A DNA stretch of 64,000 nt, taken from positions 11,650,459 to 11,714,458 of the forward strand of contig CM053261.1 in the NCBI GenBank assembly GCA_028583405.1, written 5' to 3'. This DNA comes from Pogonophryne albipinna. Lineage: Eukaryota > Chordata > Actinopteri > Perciformes > Artedidraconidae. Below the pieces are notes generated by a model. It saw only the letters and a list, made by a program, of their open reading frames with translations, did no database searches and was not told the origin of the DNA. Shown one piece after another: positions 24,886 to 37,853 of the stretch. The first letter of the stretch is position 1. The number at the start of each line of letters is the position of its first letter. The translations under genes and the position numbers were made by a program.

Positions 24886-27800
24886 TTAGAAGATATCAGG
24901 GCATATGCTCCAGTCCTGTCTGTCTTTGGCCTCCCAGTAGCCTCCCCTGTAGATGTAGGTGCTTTCCCCCGAATGTTCCACCCTCTTCTCGAACCACAGC
25001 GGCTGGTAACCCTCGATGTCTTGCCCTAATGACACAGAAAACATATTTTTAAGGCAAGGCTTTAATATTTACTATTTTTCAGATCACCAAGGCAAGGCGA
25101 GTTTATTTATACCACAACGTCACAATGTCTTTTCTTGTGTCTCTTGATCTGCTTCAGTTGACTGTGCTCAGACTGTGTGTTGACTGTGTGTCAGAGGAAA
25201 GCTGAATACAAATGAATGGACCTTACTTTTCAGAAAGAGCAACATTATATGCACAACCCTTTTATTATCCATCATTTATTGAGCATATTGAGATATAAAA
25301 AAATCTCTCCTTCCACAGAGTCCTGGTCCAGATGGCAGCACGAGCAGCTTCACATAAAACCATCGAAACACATCGTACATTCATATAGGTAATAGGAAAG
25401 AAGTAAAAGAAGAGCGGCATACAGGCCCTGCCAGCACATCTCATTCCACCTGAGTTAATGTTTATGTTAGACAGCAACATGTCCCTTCAGGGCAGAATGT
25501 AAAAAGGTATTTCAGAAAGGCGTTTTTTCTAATGCGACGAGACTTTGCAGTTTTAACAATCTCTGCGCACACCCTGTAGACAGCCATTGAATCTGTAATG
25601 TGACTTTGTCTATTACTACCTATTCTGCAGTTTAGAAGCAGTTTAACTTTTACCTGTCAATGGAAAACAAGTACAGTTCAAGGTTATAGTAAAATTATGT
25701 TTGAAGATTAGTAACATGTATTCTTCTAAAACACAAATTAAGTTTCGGCCTTTGCCCACAGCCAAAAACATGTTTAAAAAGTGGTTTAACCCACATCTGT
25801 GTCTTAGTAGTTTGAATGCCATGAGGTAAAAGAAAGAATATTATCATGAAGATCAACTCCAGACCTGATAACAAAACAATTATTATTTTTTGTCTGACAG
25901 AAAAAGAAAAAGTAAAATGTAACGGTTAAAACATCTTTAAATCAAATATATCTCTTTTTATGTTAATTTATCTTTAATGGTTATATTACTTTTATTTATT
26001 TTGTTAATATATCTTGTATGATCTTTTATTGCAGATTTTCACTCATTATTGATATATTTGAGTTTGATTTGATTCTATTTTATTCATTATTAAATGGAAC
26101 AGCTGTCACGAAAACCAATTTCATTATGTGTGTTTAAGCTCAGATATGAAACACAGCGAAACTAGTGTCGAACTGCGTATAGATAACATGGTCGAACTCA
26201 AACATCTGTGTGAAGTCACAGCAAGTTGTTGTCTTGTTTCCTGTTCCTCACCTTCCTCCAGAGCCTGGTTGGCTTGCGCCTCCCTCTTCTTCCTCTCCAG
26301 CCTCTGACACTCCTCCAGACGCTGCTTCTGGATGTTTGCTTCGTCCCACACCCCCGCCTCCATCAGCCGCTGGTCCGGCCTCAGACGACTGTCGGTGGGC
26401 GCTATTCCATCTTCCTGCTCATTGAGGGTCAGAGCCAAGGAGGAGAAATAGTGCATGTTCTCTGCATTATCTCTGGAAAGGGAAAGAGAGAATTAAGAGA
26501 AGTCAAAAGGGAGTCTGTTTCAATTAAATAAAGAAAGCTAAACTTACGGGAGAGGGTATTTTTTCCACAGCAGTTTGGGCTGAAGAGTCTGATAAACGGT
26601 CTTCTGTTTGCCTTCAGAGCCTCCACATCCTTGGCTGCTGTCCACTATTTTGGCGCTCTCCATCTTGTCGTCCCAGGTTCCTGACAGGATGTAATTGGCT
26701 GTGCCTTCTCTGTCCTCCACCACTCCTGTCACCTGCAGGCACCACAGAAGAAGACACACAGGAAGAGATCAGTTACATGTGTGCTCAGACAGACTGCTAT
26801 ACTGCTGACATATTCACAGCTGGGTACTACTTCACTTATGCTGAGGTAGGATTTCTCCCAGTTAATATTTCCAATTCCGACCTATAAGCCTTCCAGCTGC
26901 AGCTTGTAAGTAAACAGGAACCATTTGCTGACAGTGACAAGCTGATGTTTCTTTGGCAAGTGTAAAACACAGTTGAACTCTCAGCAGTGCAGCCTTATGA
27001 CCATTTTCAACACATTCTTGACTACTGCTTACATTGAAGCACTTTTTTTACGTCAATATACATCCAGAACAGGGTGTAGTAGTCTATATGATAATCTATA
27101 CAATGTGATCATTTAAAAATGTGCTTCTATTGCGATGTATTGACCACTGCTACTTCGTGAAGTCAGGGTAGATAGATTTTGACAAAGTTTACAAATAGGA
27201 TTACAAACATTCCAGTGCTGTTTCATTCTACTTTTTCTGTTCTAGCTGCTGTCAGTTCCTCATCTGAAATGAACCCTGACAGAATAGAAAGGTACTTACT
27301 TTTCGTGGGACATCTCTGGAGAAGTAGCTGTAGGGGGAGAATTTGAGACGGCAGGTGTCCTTGGTGGTGTTGTTTACAACGTCAATGTCCCCAGACTGCC
27401 AACGCCAACAGACAGGAAGAAAAACAGACGTGTATATCTGTTTATTTATCTGTCTACGTTATCTAATTTGTTCTTTTCTTGGGAATTAACTGTTTTTAGA
27501 AGGTTGCTTTACGTTACATTACGTTAATACTTTCACTCTTGGTTTAAAGTTAAGCGCAAACTCACACATGACATGTTATTCTTAATCTGATGATTAAAGT
27601 AGAGAGGGGCAAACCTGATCTATCCAAAGCTTCCCTACAATAATGTTGTGAACCGTTGAGGTCACTTTGCTCCACACGTAGTGATTCCCGCTTGAGTGGA
27701 AATGCAGGTGAATGTTACCTATAGTGAAGAGAAAGGAGAAACACAATAATAATAAAAAAAATAATAAAACAGTTGAATAACAAGTAATAGCATTATTGTT

Positions 27801-30800
27801 ATTGTAAAAAATATGTTTTTATTAAATTACATTTTATTTTCATTTAAATTGTTTTCACCTTGATTTATTATTATTATTTTTGTACCATTAGTTTATTTTT
27901 CTTCTTTAAGAGTGTTCTTGAGTTTTGGAAAATGAAAATAATGCAACAAATACAAAATTGTGAATTGTTGTGTATATGAATGTGTTTTTATGGGTTTGTA
28001 GTGGTATATATTGCCATCATGAACTGAGTGAATTTCCTTGTCTCTTACCTAATGGCATGACAGAGATATATTTCCCGCGGAACTTGCTATCAATAGTGAT
28101 ATGCTGCCAGAGGGTCCACCCCCGCTGTGAGGTCACATGGTGGGCAGCAGCTGGTGGGTGATGACTGACCTGAGGGGGAAGGGTATCAGCTGGAGGCAAT
28201 GTGTGTAAATGATACCTGTAGGGTCATGTGTCTGTGTTGGTCTTACCTGCTCAGAGATGGAGCGATACCCATACTCCTCCAGCCGGTCCAGCTCGTGGGT
28301 CTCCCCCAGCAGAGGGTTGAAGGGCTTGGCTGTGCGATGGACTGTGGTGGAGTACGAGGACACGGAGAAGGCCGCCACCAGGCACATCTGCTCCAGAGAC
28401 GAGTCGCAGCGGGCCGCTCGGTCCAGGAGCTCGCTGTACTCCAGATCCTCCGTCAGGCGCTGCAGCATCGACAGCGGCTCGTTGAAGTTGACCTGAAATC
28501 ACAGGAAAGGTTTTTCCTAAGTCACTCAAGCTTAAACGTTATATAACAGCTAATGTGTACTGTATGTTTTTCATTTACAGGCATGGGTATCTTGGACAGG
28601 TCTTTGCCAATGCAGTTCTTCATGATGCTCCACAGGTTAAGGGAGTAATTTGGTTTGTCAGGAATACGACTGCGTCTTGTTCTTCGGAGCTGGATGTGGT
28701 TTGTGCCTGAGGTGTCCTGAAAAGAAACCACATTCTTTTGATTTGAATGTCAGAGTTATAAGAGTTGGTATAGCAAGAAGAGAGCAATGCTCAGGACTTA
28801 CATTCTCATTGTGAGTCCAGTCATTGGACATTCTTCCACTCATCATACTCTGATTACTCCCTGAGCGCCTGAGAGGAAGCAACACTGTTATAATACAGTT
28901 TAAAGTGATGCCTGATGGATAACACAATTCCGAGACTATTATTAGCTATTAGAGGCCATTTCTCACTTGTGCTGTATGCTGCCAGTAGTCACAGTTATGA
29001 ATGCACGGGAGTCCTCCATGGCATCGAAGAACTCTGCGTCGTCATTCTCATCACTCGCGTCCCCCTCCTGAGGCCGCTCTACACCTACAGTGGCAAGGGG
29101 ATGGATTCTTTATTTCATCATTCTAAAAATCATGCATGTTTTGTGCTGCTTTACAAGGTATGGCCAAATAACATTTACATGATACTGTGTTTTCAAACAA
29201 ACAGCCACAAAGGGCCTCACCTAACCCTAACAAAACAATTATTAAAGTTAAAATAAATGACAACATGAAACACAAAACATGACTCAGATCAAGCTAGATG
29301 GAACTAAAACATTTGACAGGGATGGATATCTATTAAAAGGCTTGCCCATAAAGATGTTTTTTAATAAGCCTCTTTTATTTAACATTCCAAATAATTAGCC
29401 CAATAGAAAGTAATAATACACAGTAACTTAAAAAAAGCCTTGACTATATTCTAGACCATTTTAAGTTCTGTAAACGGCTTCATGTTGCCATAAAAACAAA
29501 CATTTGAGAATATCTCCTAATATACAATTCAGTTTGATGTACAGTAGATGCAAAGATTACAGCTATACTTTGCAAACTTCGTAAAATATTGTTAAGCTAA
29601 AGAAATGATACATTATTAGAATATGTGCCAAACAAAAAACCTTTGCTGACAAAGGGGAACATTTGAAAAATCCCTTATTGGAAGATATTTAATACAATAT
29701 TTACTTCACACTCTTATACCTATGACCTTCTTTAATTCATACATAGTACAATGTAAACAACACATATCTGTCAGTAAATAGGTAGTTTGGGAGGACTTCT
29801 TTGTAGTCAGGTGTTTCTCTACGTGCTACGTAGATAAAAATACAACCAGTCTGTCTGAGCCACATTTCTGTTATACACATGCATCTCTACCACTGGCCAG
29901 AAGAGGGCCATATTCTCATTCAGTGAGACTCAACAGAAGTGTGCATACCAAACGAAAGAGAGCGGATGAGAGGGATGAGTCTCACCTGTGTATGAGGTGG
30001 GGTTCTCCTTCCAGGCTCTCTCCAGGCTGTTGTGCTGTTTGGCTAACTGTTCGATGGTCTCCTCCAGGTGGTGACGCTGCTCCCTCTCATACTGCAGGGT
30101 CTTCTGCCATCTCCGGCTCTGAGATTCAGCTACGTCCAGGAAGTCACGACAAGCCTGAGGTGTGAACACAACGCACATGAAAACATGCAGGCAGAGTCTT
30201 TAGACTGCTCATTGAAAAGAGACATCTGACAAGTGTCCTGTTTACACTCACATTGATCATAGCATTGGAGGTGATGCGGAAAAGCGTGGCTCGCTCGTTA
30301 ACGGCTTTCACTTTGTCCGAGCTCTCTGAGGATCCACGTAGTTCTTCGAGCTCGCTGAGTGAGCGCTGGAGGGCGGCGCCGTGCTTTCCTATCAGCTCAT
30401 TACAGGTGCTCAGGTCGTCTAGCTTGCTGGCCAGAGTCTTGAGCACCCCTTGGGTTAGGGCTCGATACTCCTGGGGTACAGGGCCTTCATCTCCCGAGTC
30501 ATCTTCACACACACACACAAACAAATAAGGTCATTGCAAGAATGACATCATTTAGAGATCATGGGTATCATTTACAGGTTATTATGAGAAAGTGTTTGTG
30601 TGGGTAATTCAACTTCACACCCTGTTCCCCCAAAACCCCTTCCTCTACAAGATCAGGAAGCTGTGAATGAAAACCGTTGCCCTGGAAACGTAGACCTGTG
30701 CAATCAGGAGGCTGAGCTATTTTTAGAATAAAAGGGAGAAAAAGGATGACGCACTACCCCGTTTCCTCCTCCTCCCTTTCCTCCTCTCTATCTCTCTCTT

Positions 30801-33800
30801 CCCCTTGTTGCCATGAGCTCCATCAGTCTCATGGATTTTAGACTGGACTGATTTTCTAGCATCATAAAGGAACATTTAAAATCCTTTACTAATTGAACCC
30901 TACAGTTATTACAATTACAATTACTATCTTTTTTCAAATCTACTGCGCCCTTTTTCGATTGAAGCTAATTCCCTATAGCGAGCAATTAAAAACAGTTTTG
31001 GTAGCATCTTGAAATAAAATAAGGACACATCTTCTTGTAATTCCTCCTGACATATTTGGTACAAAGCCTTAGGGTTTAAATGTAGTTTTAAATAAATAGC
31101 AACTTTGTTTAGTGCTTGTTCACACAATATATTTGTCATAATGGACCAATGCCAAAGTGTGTGTTAGTTTAAGAGGGTCATAGTGAAAAAGACTGGTTTA
31201 AAGATGAGACTTTATTCTAGACACCTAAAAAGGTGTTCTTTTAGTAGAGATGAACAGCGGCTTGTTTATCGATCTCTAGACTGATATAGATGCCGACACA
31301 AATAACCCATCTATTAAATGCAAATGACTGCCTCCTATGCAGAAATGAACATTTTCTGGGTCAAAACATGTCTTCTCTGCTTAAAGAAACAGATTGTGTG
31401 CGTAGTCTAAAAGAAAAACTATGACTATCCATGTTAACTGAATCTAGGGCAGTGTGAGTAAAGCACAGGAAGACAAAGGAACACTATGAGAGGGGAAAAG
31501 GAATACAAATAATCGGGGCAAACTGGAATGACTAACTCTCAGAAGGAGAAGATTAAAAATGAAAGGCTACAAGAAATCCTGCGCGCATCGGTTAATGGTT
31601 TCATACATACAGCCCAGAGAAAAGGGTCTCACTTGTTTTCGAGGTGTCAACACATTTGAATAAGATCTACCAGCTATTCATATAAAAAGTGCCACACAAC
31701 ATGTGTTTTTTTTAAAATGCAGGACACCAGAGGGTCTGAGACATAACGGTGACTCATAGTTGAATCACGATAGAGAGCACTGGTATGGACACAGTGTGGG
31801 ACGTGAGAATCACATTTAAAGATCATGGGGATGCACTGGAAGCTTCTGAAATATAGATGAAGTCTGAGAGCTCTCTGTGGCACAACATGAGCTCCACTGT
31901 TCTTCCTTGTGAACACTCAAACTATCACTATGGATGTATTGATCTACATGTTAAGTCACAGCATAGGCATGTGGTGCCTCTATGATAGCTGTTACAAGAT
32001 ACTGTGTAGGTGATGGATAACTTCCGCAAAGGTCCACTCAATTATTTTGTTTCTAATCCACTTCCCGCCACTTCATCTGCCCGGCTATTACTGCAACTGA
32101 GCCAATAACCCAAGGCTCATGATATAATAACCTGTAATCACATCCCACACACCAGAACACATGAGGACTTGTGCGTGTGTTTGCACGTGGATGAAAACAC
32201 ATTTGTTATTCTGTTTGAAATAGTGTGTAGCAGACAGTGTAATGGCAATCAAACAACAATAAACGCCTCTTGAGGAAATTGAAGGCATTTGGAAAGTGTT
32301 GAGGTGAAATAAATGAGGTCCCAAATGGAATATCCAAACAAATGCAGGATTAAACACAAATCTAAAAAACGGGTGCAATAATTGAGTGAGAATTAATGAG
32401 CTAGTTAAAATCCAATTTACCAACGAATAATAACGACATATAACACACTGTTAAAAATAAGTTCTCACAGCTGTTCACCAGAGAGTCCGCTATGTAAATA
32501 CGTAACGTGACCGCCGGTGTTGTTACCCTGAGGTGGTGACCTAGCAACAGCAATACTACATACCAGTAATTTAACACACAAACAACAAAGCACTCACCCA
32601 AAGTGGCAACAACAGACAGTAGTACAAGAAATAGACAGTAGATAGGATAATACAAAATATATGATGAAAATGAATGAAAACAATACAAAATAAAACCTGA
32701 AACATGGGAAAATTCAGAAACAAAGTAGAAGAAAACCCCTTCTAAAATCTGGTTTAGTATTTTGGCTGTAATAACTCCCAGTGTGGCAAAGTCCTTTGTT
32801 CTACAATGGTAGATGCAGAGATAGAGCATCAACACCTCACACGTGACATCATGGACTCCATATGTTAATGGGCCAGAATCCAGATGAACAGAAAACATTG
32901 ATTTACTGCAGGTCGAACCTTTTACTCAGCAGTTCATGCTGCCTAAAGGTGCACACATGTGAGCTAATGACACTTCAAGGTGTTGCATTTACAGTCATAA
33001 TCCCGAGAATGAGGATACAAATAAATACCGCTCTGTTGTTCGGCAATGAAATAAGGTTCCACAGCCATTTTGTTAACTTGAAATCAAATTCTGTCCAATA
33101 AGAAAATCCAATTGCCATATTTACACACACTCCATAAACAGATCCCATCGGCAACATTCACAAACCCACACATGCATGCAGACACCTTCTATTTTTTTTA
33201 TCTCAGTTCTGCTCTCGGTAAAATAATTAAAGGTTACTTACAAGGTGACACTCATAGATGAGGCTACACTCGTGTCTCTCTATTGTCCACAGAGTGTATG
33301 GTGGAAAATATTTTCAATGAAAATCCTAACACCCTCTCTCTTTTTTTACTCCTCCTGCGACCAGAGCGGGAGGAGTCTGAAGGAAGGTCATTTCATTCAG
33401 CTCTCACTGTCGTCATACTGAAGGAGACATGGAGGGAGAGAGGAGGCGGAGTGGGAGGGAGGCCAAGCTGCTGCATGTGTGTTTGTGCACATTTGTACAG
33501 AAGAGGGAGAAATAGAGGGGGAGAAAAATCCACGGTGCATCTTTGCAGGTGTTTTAATAGACAAATAAGGATGGACAGCAAAATGTCTCCCAGACTCATA
33601 GAATACAACATATAGTGTGAAAGGGGTAAGGAATAGGTTATTTTAAATTAAATGATTAAACGCAGATTTTGCATCAATATTGTACCATATATCCATCCCA
33701 TCCTATGGTACAACACTGCCCTCTTGTGGTTTGTTGTTGGCATTACATTAAATGCTGCAAACTGATAAAATGTGCATTTTGGTATGAGCCTGCATTCAAG

Positions 33801-35860
33801 ATACAGCTAAAATTAGTTTGACCTACCTTGGACTCTCTCAGGTAAACCATGTTGTTTTTCAGAACTAACTGCAGGTCTGCTGCAACTTTTAGACATTTAA
33901 AATCAAGCCGCAGACTTTCCTGTTTGCCTTTTATTCAGTCATATAGTTATTCAATTATACGCAGCGATTTGAACTTTTACTCTTGTATTTTAAAACCCGT
34001 CTTATTCTGTTTTAGCTTGTTTTTCTTGGCTTTTTAAATCTGAAGCTAAAGTCCTATAATGTCTTTTGCACATTTAATTGTGTCAGTGCTTAAATGTTAT
34101 ATGTTTTTTGTTAAAGCCCTTTGAATTGAGCTTAAAAGCAACAACAGAGATAGAGAGAGATAGGTTTGTTTGCCTACATGAAAGGACTGCCAATTTTAAG
34201 AAGTCACATTATTTCTCAGCACCAGGACAGTATTATGTGTGAACATGAATCATCACACATTTTTAAAGAGGGAAGTTACCATTGACATTTAAATAGGTCA
34301 CACACACACACACCATACCAAATATCCATCTCACCTGAGTGATGCATCAGCAGAGAGGAGCTAGCCTTGGCCTGCTGCAGGGCGGTGACCCAGCGCTGAC
34401 ACTCCCCCTCAGAGGTCGCCTTCATGTGGTAGCTTCGCCCCCTGCTAGTTAACACCAAGTGGCAGGTGTCCCCCACCTCGATGTGTGTTGTTGCCAAAGG
34501 AATGGTGCCCCGGCAGGTGTGTGCCATTTCAGCCTGAGTCCTGAAGGGAAAGAGAACAATAGAAGGAAATGTAAGCAAATTATGCAGCTCCTTTTTCAAT
34601 TGAAGTTGACTGTTGAAATAACACACCCAAATCAATACAGAATTGTATTTATACACTGGATTTGTTTTGGTCTACCTTCTTATATGAACATATGCCGATT
34701 CAGAAGTTTTACTTTAGAATTGTTTCACCCCATCATATTTGTTTCAATTAGAGGGTGGACTAAAATCCAATAATCAGAATTGTTTCTTATATTTCCAGCG
34801 TAGTGCTTCAATGCTGCATAAACACAACAGGAAGCTATGGAAAAGAAAATAGAATATCCAATAAAGAAACTGCTGAAATGAAATACAGTGTAGCAAGAAC
34901 ACTGTATGTAACTAAGGATAGCTGATAACTGGTTAAATATTGACAACTCCTGAATCTTCAATATCCATCTTATGAATATGACTCAGGTGATTTTTGGAGC
35001 TAAACTGGCATCAGTCAGAGCACAGCTATTTGGCTATGGCTACATAATCAACATAACCTTAAACGTTAAAAAGTTGTATTTGCCAACCTGCTGCTTGTAC
35101 GTTTAACAATTACAAAATGTTGACATGTATCGAATCAATACAGGCTATTTAAAGCGACAGGCAGTTGTGTAAAGTAACTAAGGTACATTTACTCAAGTAC
35201 TGTACTGAAGTATAACTTTGAGGTACTACTCCACTTTAATTCAGAGGTAAATATTGTACTTTTCCACTACTTTAATATAATACCTGTTACTTTGAAGATT
35301 TAGATTAACGACGTGAAATATAATCAACAAAGACTTTATTTGCACTTGCCTAAATTCACAAACTCCAGCAATAACACCTTTCGGCTTTACCAGTTATGGT
35401 AAACATATGAATGAATGTATCAGTAATTATAATCAACACATAATATCATTCTGAAATGGGCCAATCTGCATAATGAGTAGGCCTACTTTTGGTCCTTTAA
35501 GTATAATTTGATGCCAATACATTGGTACTTTTACTTGATTAACATTTTGAATGCAGGACTTTTACATATAACAGAGTATTCCTACACTATAGTACTTCTA
35601 CTTTTACTTAAGTACAATATCTGAGTGCTCCCATCTGTTGGGACAGGTGTACACCAACGAACGGTCGCTGCAGTAACCGTTAGTTACCGTTACCTGTAGT
35701 AGGACAGCAGGCCGTTGCTAAGGACGAACCACCGCCGCTGGTAACCCTTCAGGTAGTTGGTCCATTTAAAGAGCCAGCCTTTGTAGGTCCCGCTGTCCAG
35801 ACAGGTCAGGTGCAGCCCCGGGAGAGTCGGGGGCGGCAGACTCTTCACCAGCTCGTTCAT
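24886..35860 (-). CDS. osbp2: Oxysterol-binding protein 2 (ORP4-type lipid transfer protein), 742 aa, complete 14-exon model
   Basis: Exons: 35860-35694, 34540-34335, 30502-30252, 30154-29986, 29084-28967, 28868-28802, 28716-28579, 28492-28247, 28169-28049, 27718-27615, 27395-27300, 26732-26548, 26472-26252, 25025-24886; they sum to 2229 nt in frame. Residues 26-118 are a PH domain ([20 protein letters not shown]). A coiled-coil region spans about 125-260. An FFAT motif, EFFDAMED, at 282-289 would bind ER VAP proteins. From about 320 comes the sterol-binding ORD, with the family signature EQVSHHPP at 453-460. The protein ends CPDIF. OSBP-family proteins exchange sterol and PI4P between ER and Golgi-type membranes; OSBP2/ORP4 is also linked to vimentin and cell survival. 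The calls [20 protein letters not shown] and [10 protein letters not shown] favour OSBP2 over OSBP. It lacks the long low-complexity N-terminus of human OSBP2. An in-frame TGA lies just upstream, so the start is secure. Confidence 0.95.
30503..34334. other. osbp2: Large osbp2 intron 2
   Basis: No convincing exon or well-bounded transposon was found in this 3.8-kb intron. About 33300-33600 is purine- and GC-enriched and could be an internal promoter for the shorter, PH-lacking ORP4 forms known in mammals, but no first exon was identified. Confidence 0.4.
35165..35640. repeat. Degenerate repeat with AAGTACT/ACTTAAGTA ends, immediately downstream of osbp2 exon 1
   Basis: The left part reads GTAACTAAGGTACATTTACTCAAGTACTG. 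The right part reads TTCTACTTTTACTTAAGTAC then ATCTGAGTGCTCCCA. These are inverted-looking ends of an abundant fish MITE, also seen near 1322 and 45670. It stops about 50 bp from the exon 1 donor. No target duplication was recognised. Confidence 0.5.
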
Positions 35861-37853
35861 TTGCTCCTCTTCTTCGGCAGCGGGATGGACGGAGAGTCGG
35901 TGGAGTCAACAGCTGTACCGTTAGCTAGCTGCACTGCACCTCAGCTAAAGCTACTGTTAGCTTGCAGCTGTTGGCTCTTTACCCTGATAGTTTAAAAATA
36001 ACTACGTAGATGTGCTAAACGTGTCAGCTAGATACACAACAAGCACATTATTACATAAAATACATGAACTGCACTACGGTTATTAATAAAGCCTGTGGAT
36101 GAGAGTGAGAGAGAAGGGGAGATCATGATGACGTCCCTATCATCACAGGACTCACTGTAGCATATGGGTGCAGGTCTGTTTGTGCGCGTGTGTATGTGTG
36201 TCTTTATATATCACACATGACATACACTGCAGTTTTCCACATCATTGCAGGATTCTGAAAAAAGTGCTGAATCGAATACAAGGCTTTTCTTTTCATTTTA
36301 ACAATGAGGTCATGACCAAAAATAATCATAATAAAAGAAAATACATTAATACAAATATTTGATAAATCGTGTCTTTAAATTTGAGAAAAAACGTTCCGAT
36401 ATAAAAGAAATATGTGATTTTATTAAGAATGTCCGTATTAAAACAGTTAAAGAAATGTGTTTCAGAATTTTCAAAAATGATGTTCTCAGATTTAACACAT
36501 CATTTTTTATATAAGTCAAGTTTTACTGTGAGGTAAAAGCCACCAGAGGGCATCTCCATAGAGGGCCAATAGACATCACATTAAAAATACATTAAATAAT
36601 AGTTTTGAAATGTTAAGACCGTTGGATGCCTTGCATTGAGATATTATCTTGGAGGTTTTAAGATTGATCTAACAACTTGCTCACAAAAAGTAACATATTT
36701 TTTCATTTAATGTCTAACCTTCCTTTTCAAAATGTCTCTGAGAAATTAGATATAAGTGAAAACACACAACTACCAATGGTTTAATTTCATACAGAAAAAT
36801 AGACTGAGGCTTAGTTTGATGCCTTGTCAAAATGAGACTGTGACAAACTTTGCACACTTGCTCATTCACCCAATTGAGATTCTGACAAACCAGCCTGTAA
36901 GTCAAGAGGTTGGATTAATGATTGCTTAAGTCGTAGGTTGTAACTGGCCACCAAAATCAATGAATAAGGGAGCAAAAGACACATGAATGCTTTACTTGCT
37001 TGCATTTCTTGAAACCTTTATTCAACACATCAAAATGGTAAAATATTGGACTCTTGTACAGACAATAATTTAAATAAATACCAAGATTAATTATCATTAA
37101 CAAATGCAACAAGCAGTATCGTCAGAGAGGCCTAAAGCTTCTAGACTTCTTCAGGAGTCTTTTTCTATCGATTACAGGGGAAGTTATACGCTTAAATAAA
37201 TGTATTAATAAGTAAATAAGCAAACAGCTAGCAGTTGAATATTATTTCCATTTGGCATCATCACAGTCATCAGTGAAACGTTTTAATTGTACAATCATTT
37301 ATGCAAAGTGCTTTGTGACAATATGCCTCACAATGTGTGTTTTTTCTTTAGATTTCGATACCTAGGGTTTCTCTCCTCATGTAGAAAGCAGTTTTAAAAG
37401 ACCTCAAAGCATCCCCTTATCATCAGAAATAAACCTCTATGGCACTACACGAGGATGCTTGATGTGGTCTTGTAACTTTACATTGCACTGTTTAACTGTT
37501 TTTAAATACCATGTTGTAAATAATGCAAAACCAGTTTACACAGCACAATGCAAATTAAAGTTGAAAACTCACCCAACTGGTGTAGAGCTCATCTACAAAA
37601 TTAAATAATTATCAGAAGAATATTTTCCAACCTCTGTATGCTCAGGGCTTTGCTGGGTACATTAGTAAGGCAGTCAGCACAGCCGATAACATTTAAAAAA
37701 TCGTCATGGTGAAAAACGTTGCTACAAGAGTGAGTTTCAGTCCGTTGTGTTGAAGGTTTATTGTCGTCATCACAGTGCAAATTGTTTCCAGCATCCTTCC
37801 CAATTCTGAAGTCTGCTTCCAATCATATGCAAAACGTCAGAGTCCATTTGTTT
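35861..37853. other. Intergenic DNA between osbp2 5' end and atp6v0a2 stop
   Basis: About 35861-36150 is the probable osbp2 5' UTR and promoter, with TTAGCTAGCTGCA-rich sequence and a purine tract. The remainder is AT-rich and should include the atp6v0a2 3' UTR. No further exon or mobile element was recognised. Confidence 0.5.

Noticed and set aside
32088..32898. Open frames in osbp2 intron 2 with membrane-like residues
   Set aside because: AT-rich intron DNA gives hydrophobic random translations; no splice-consistent exon or family match.
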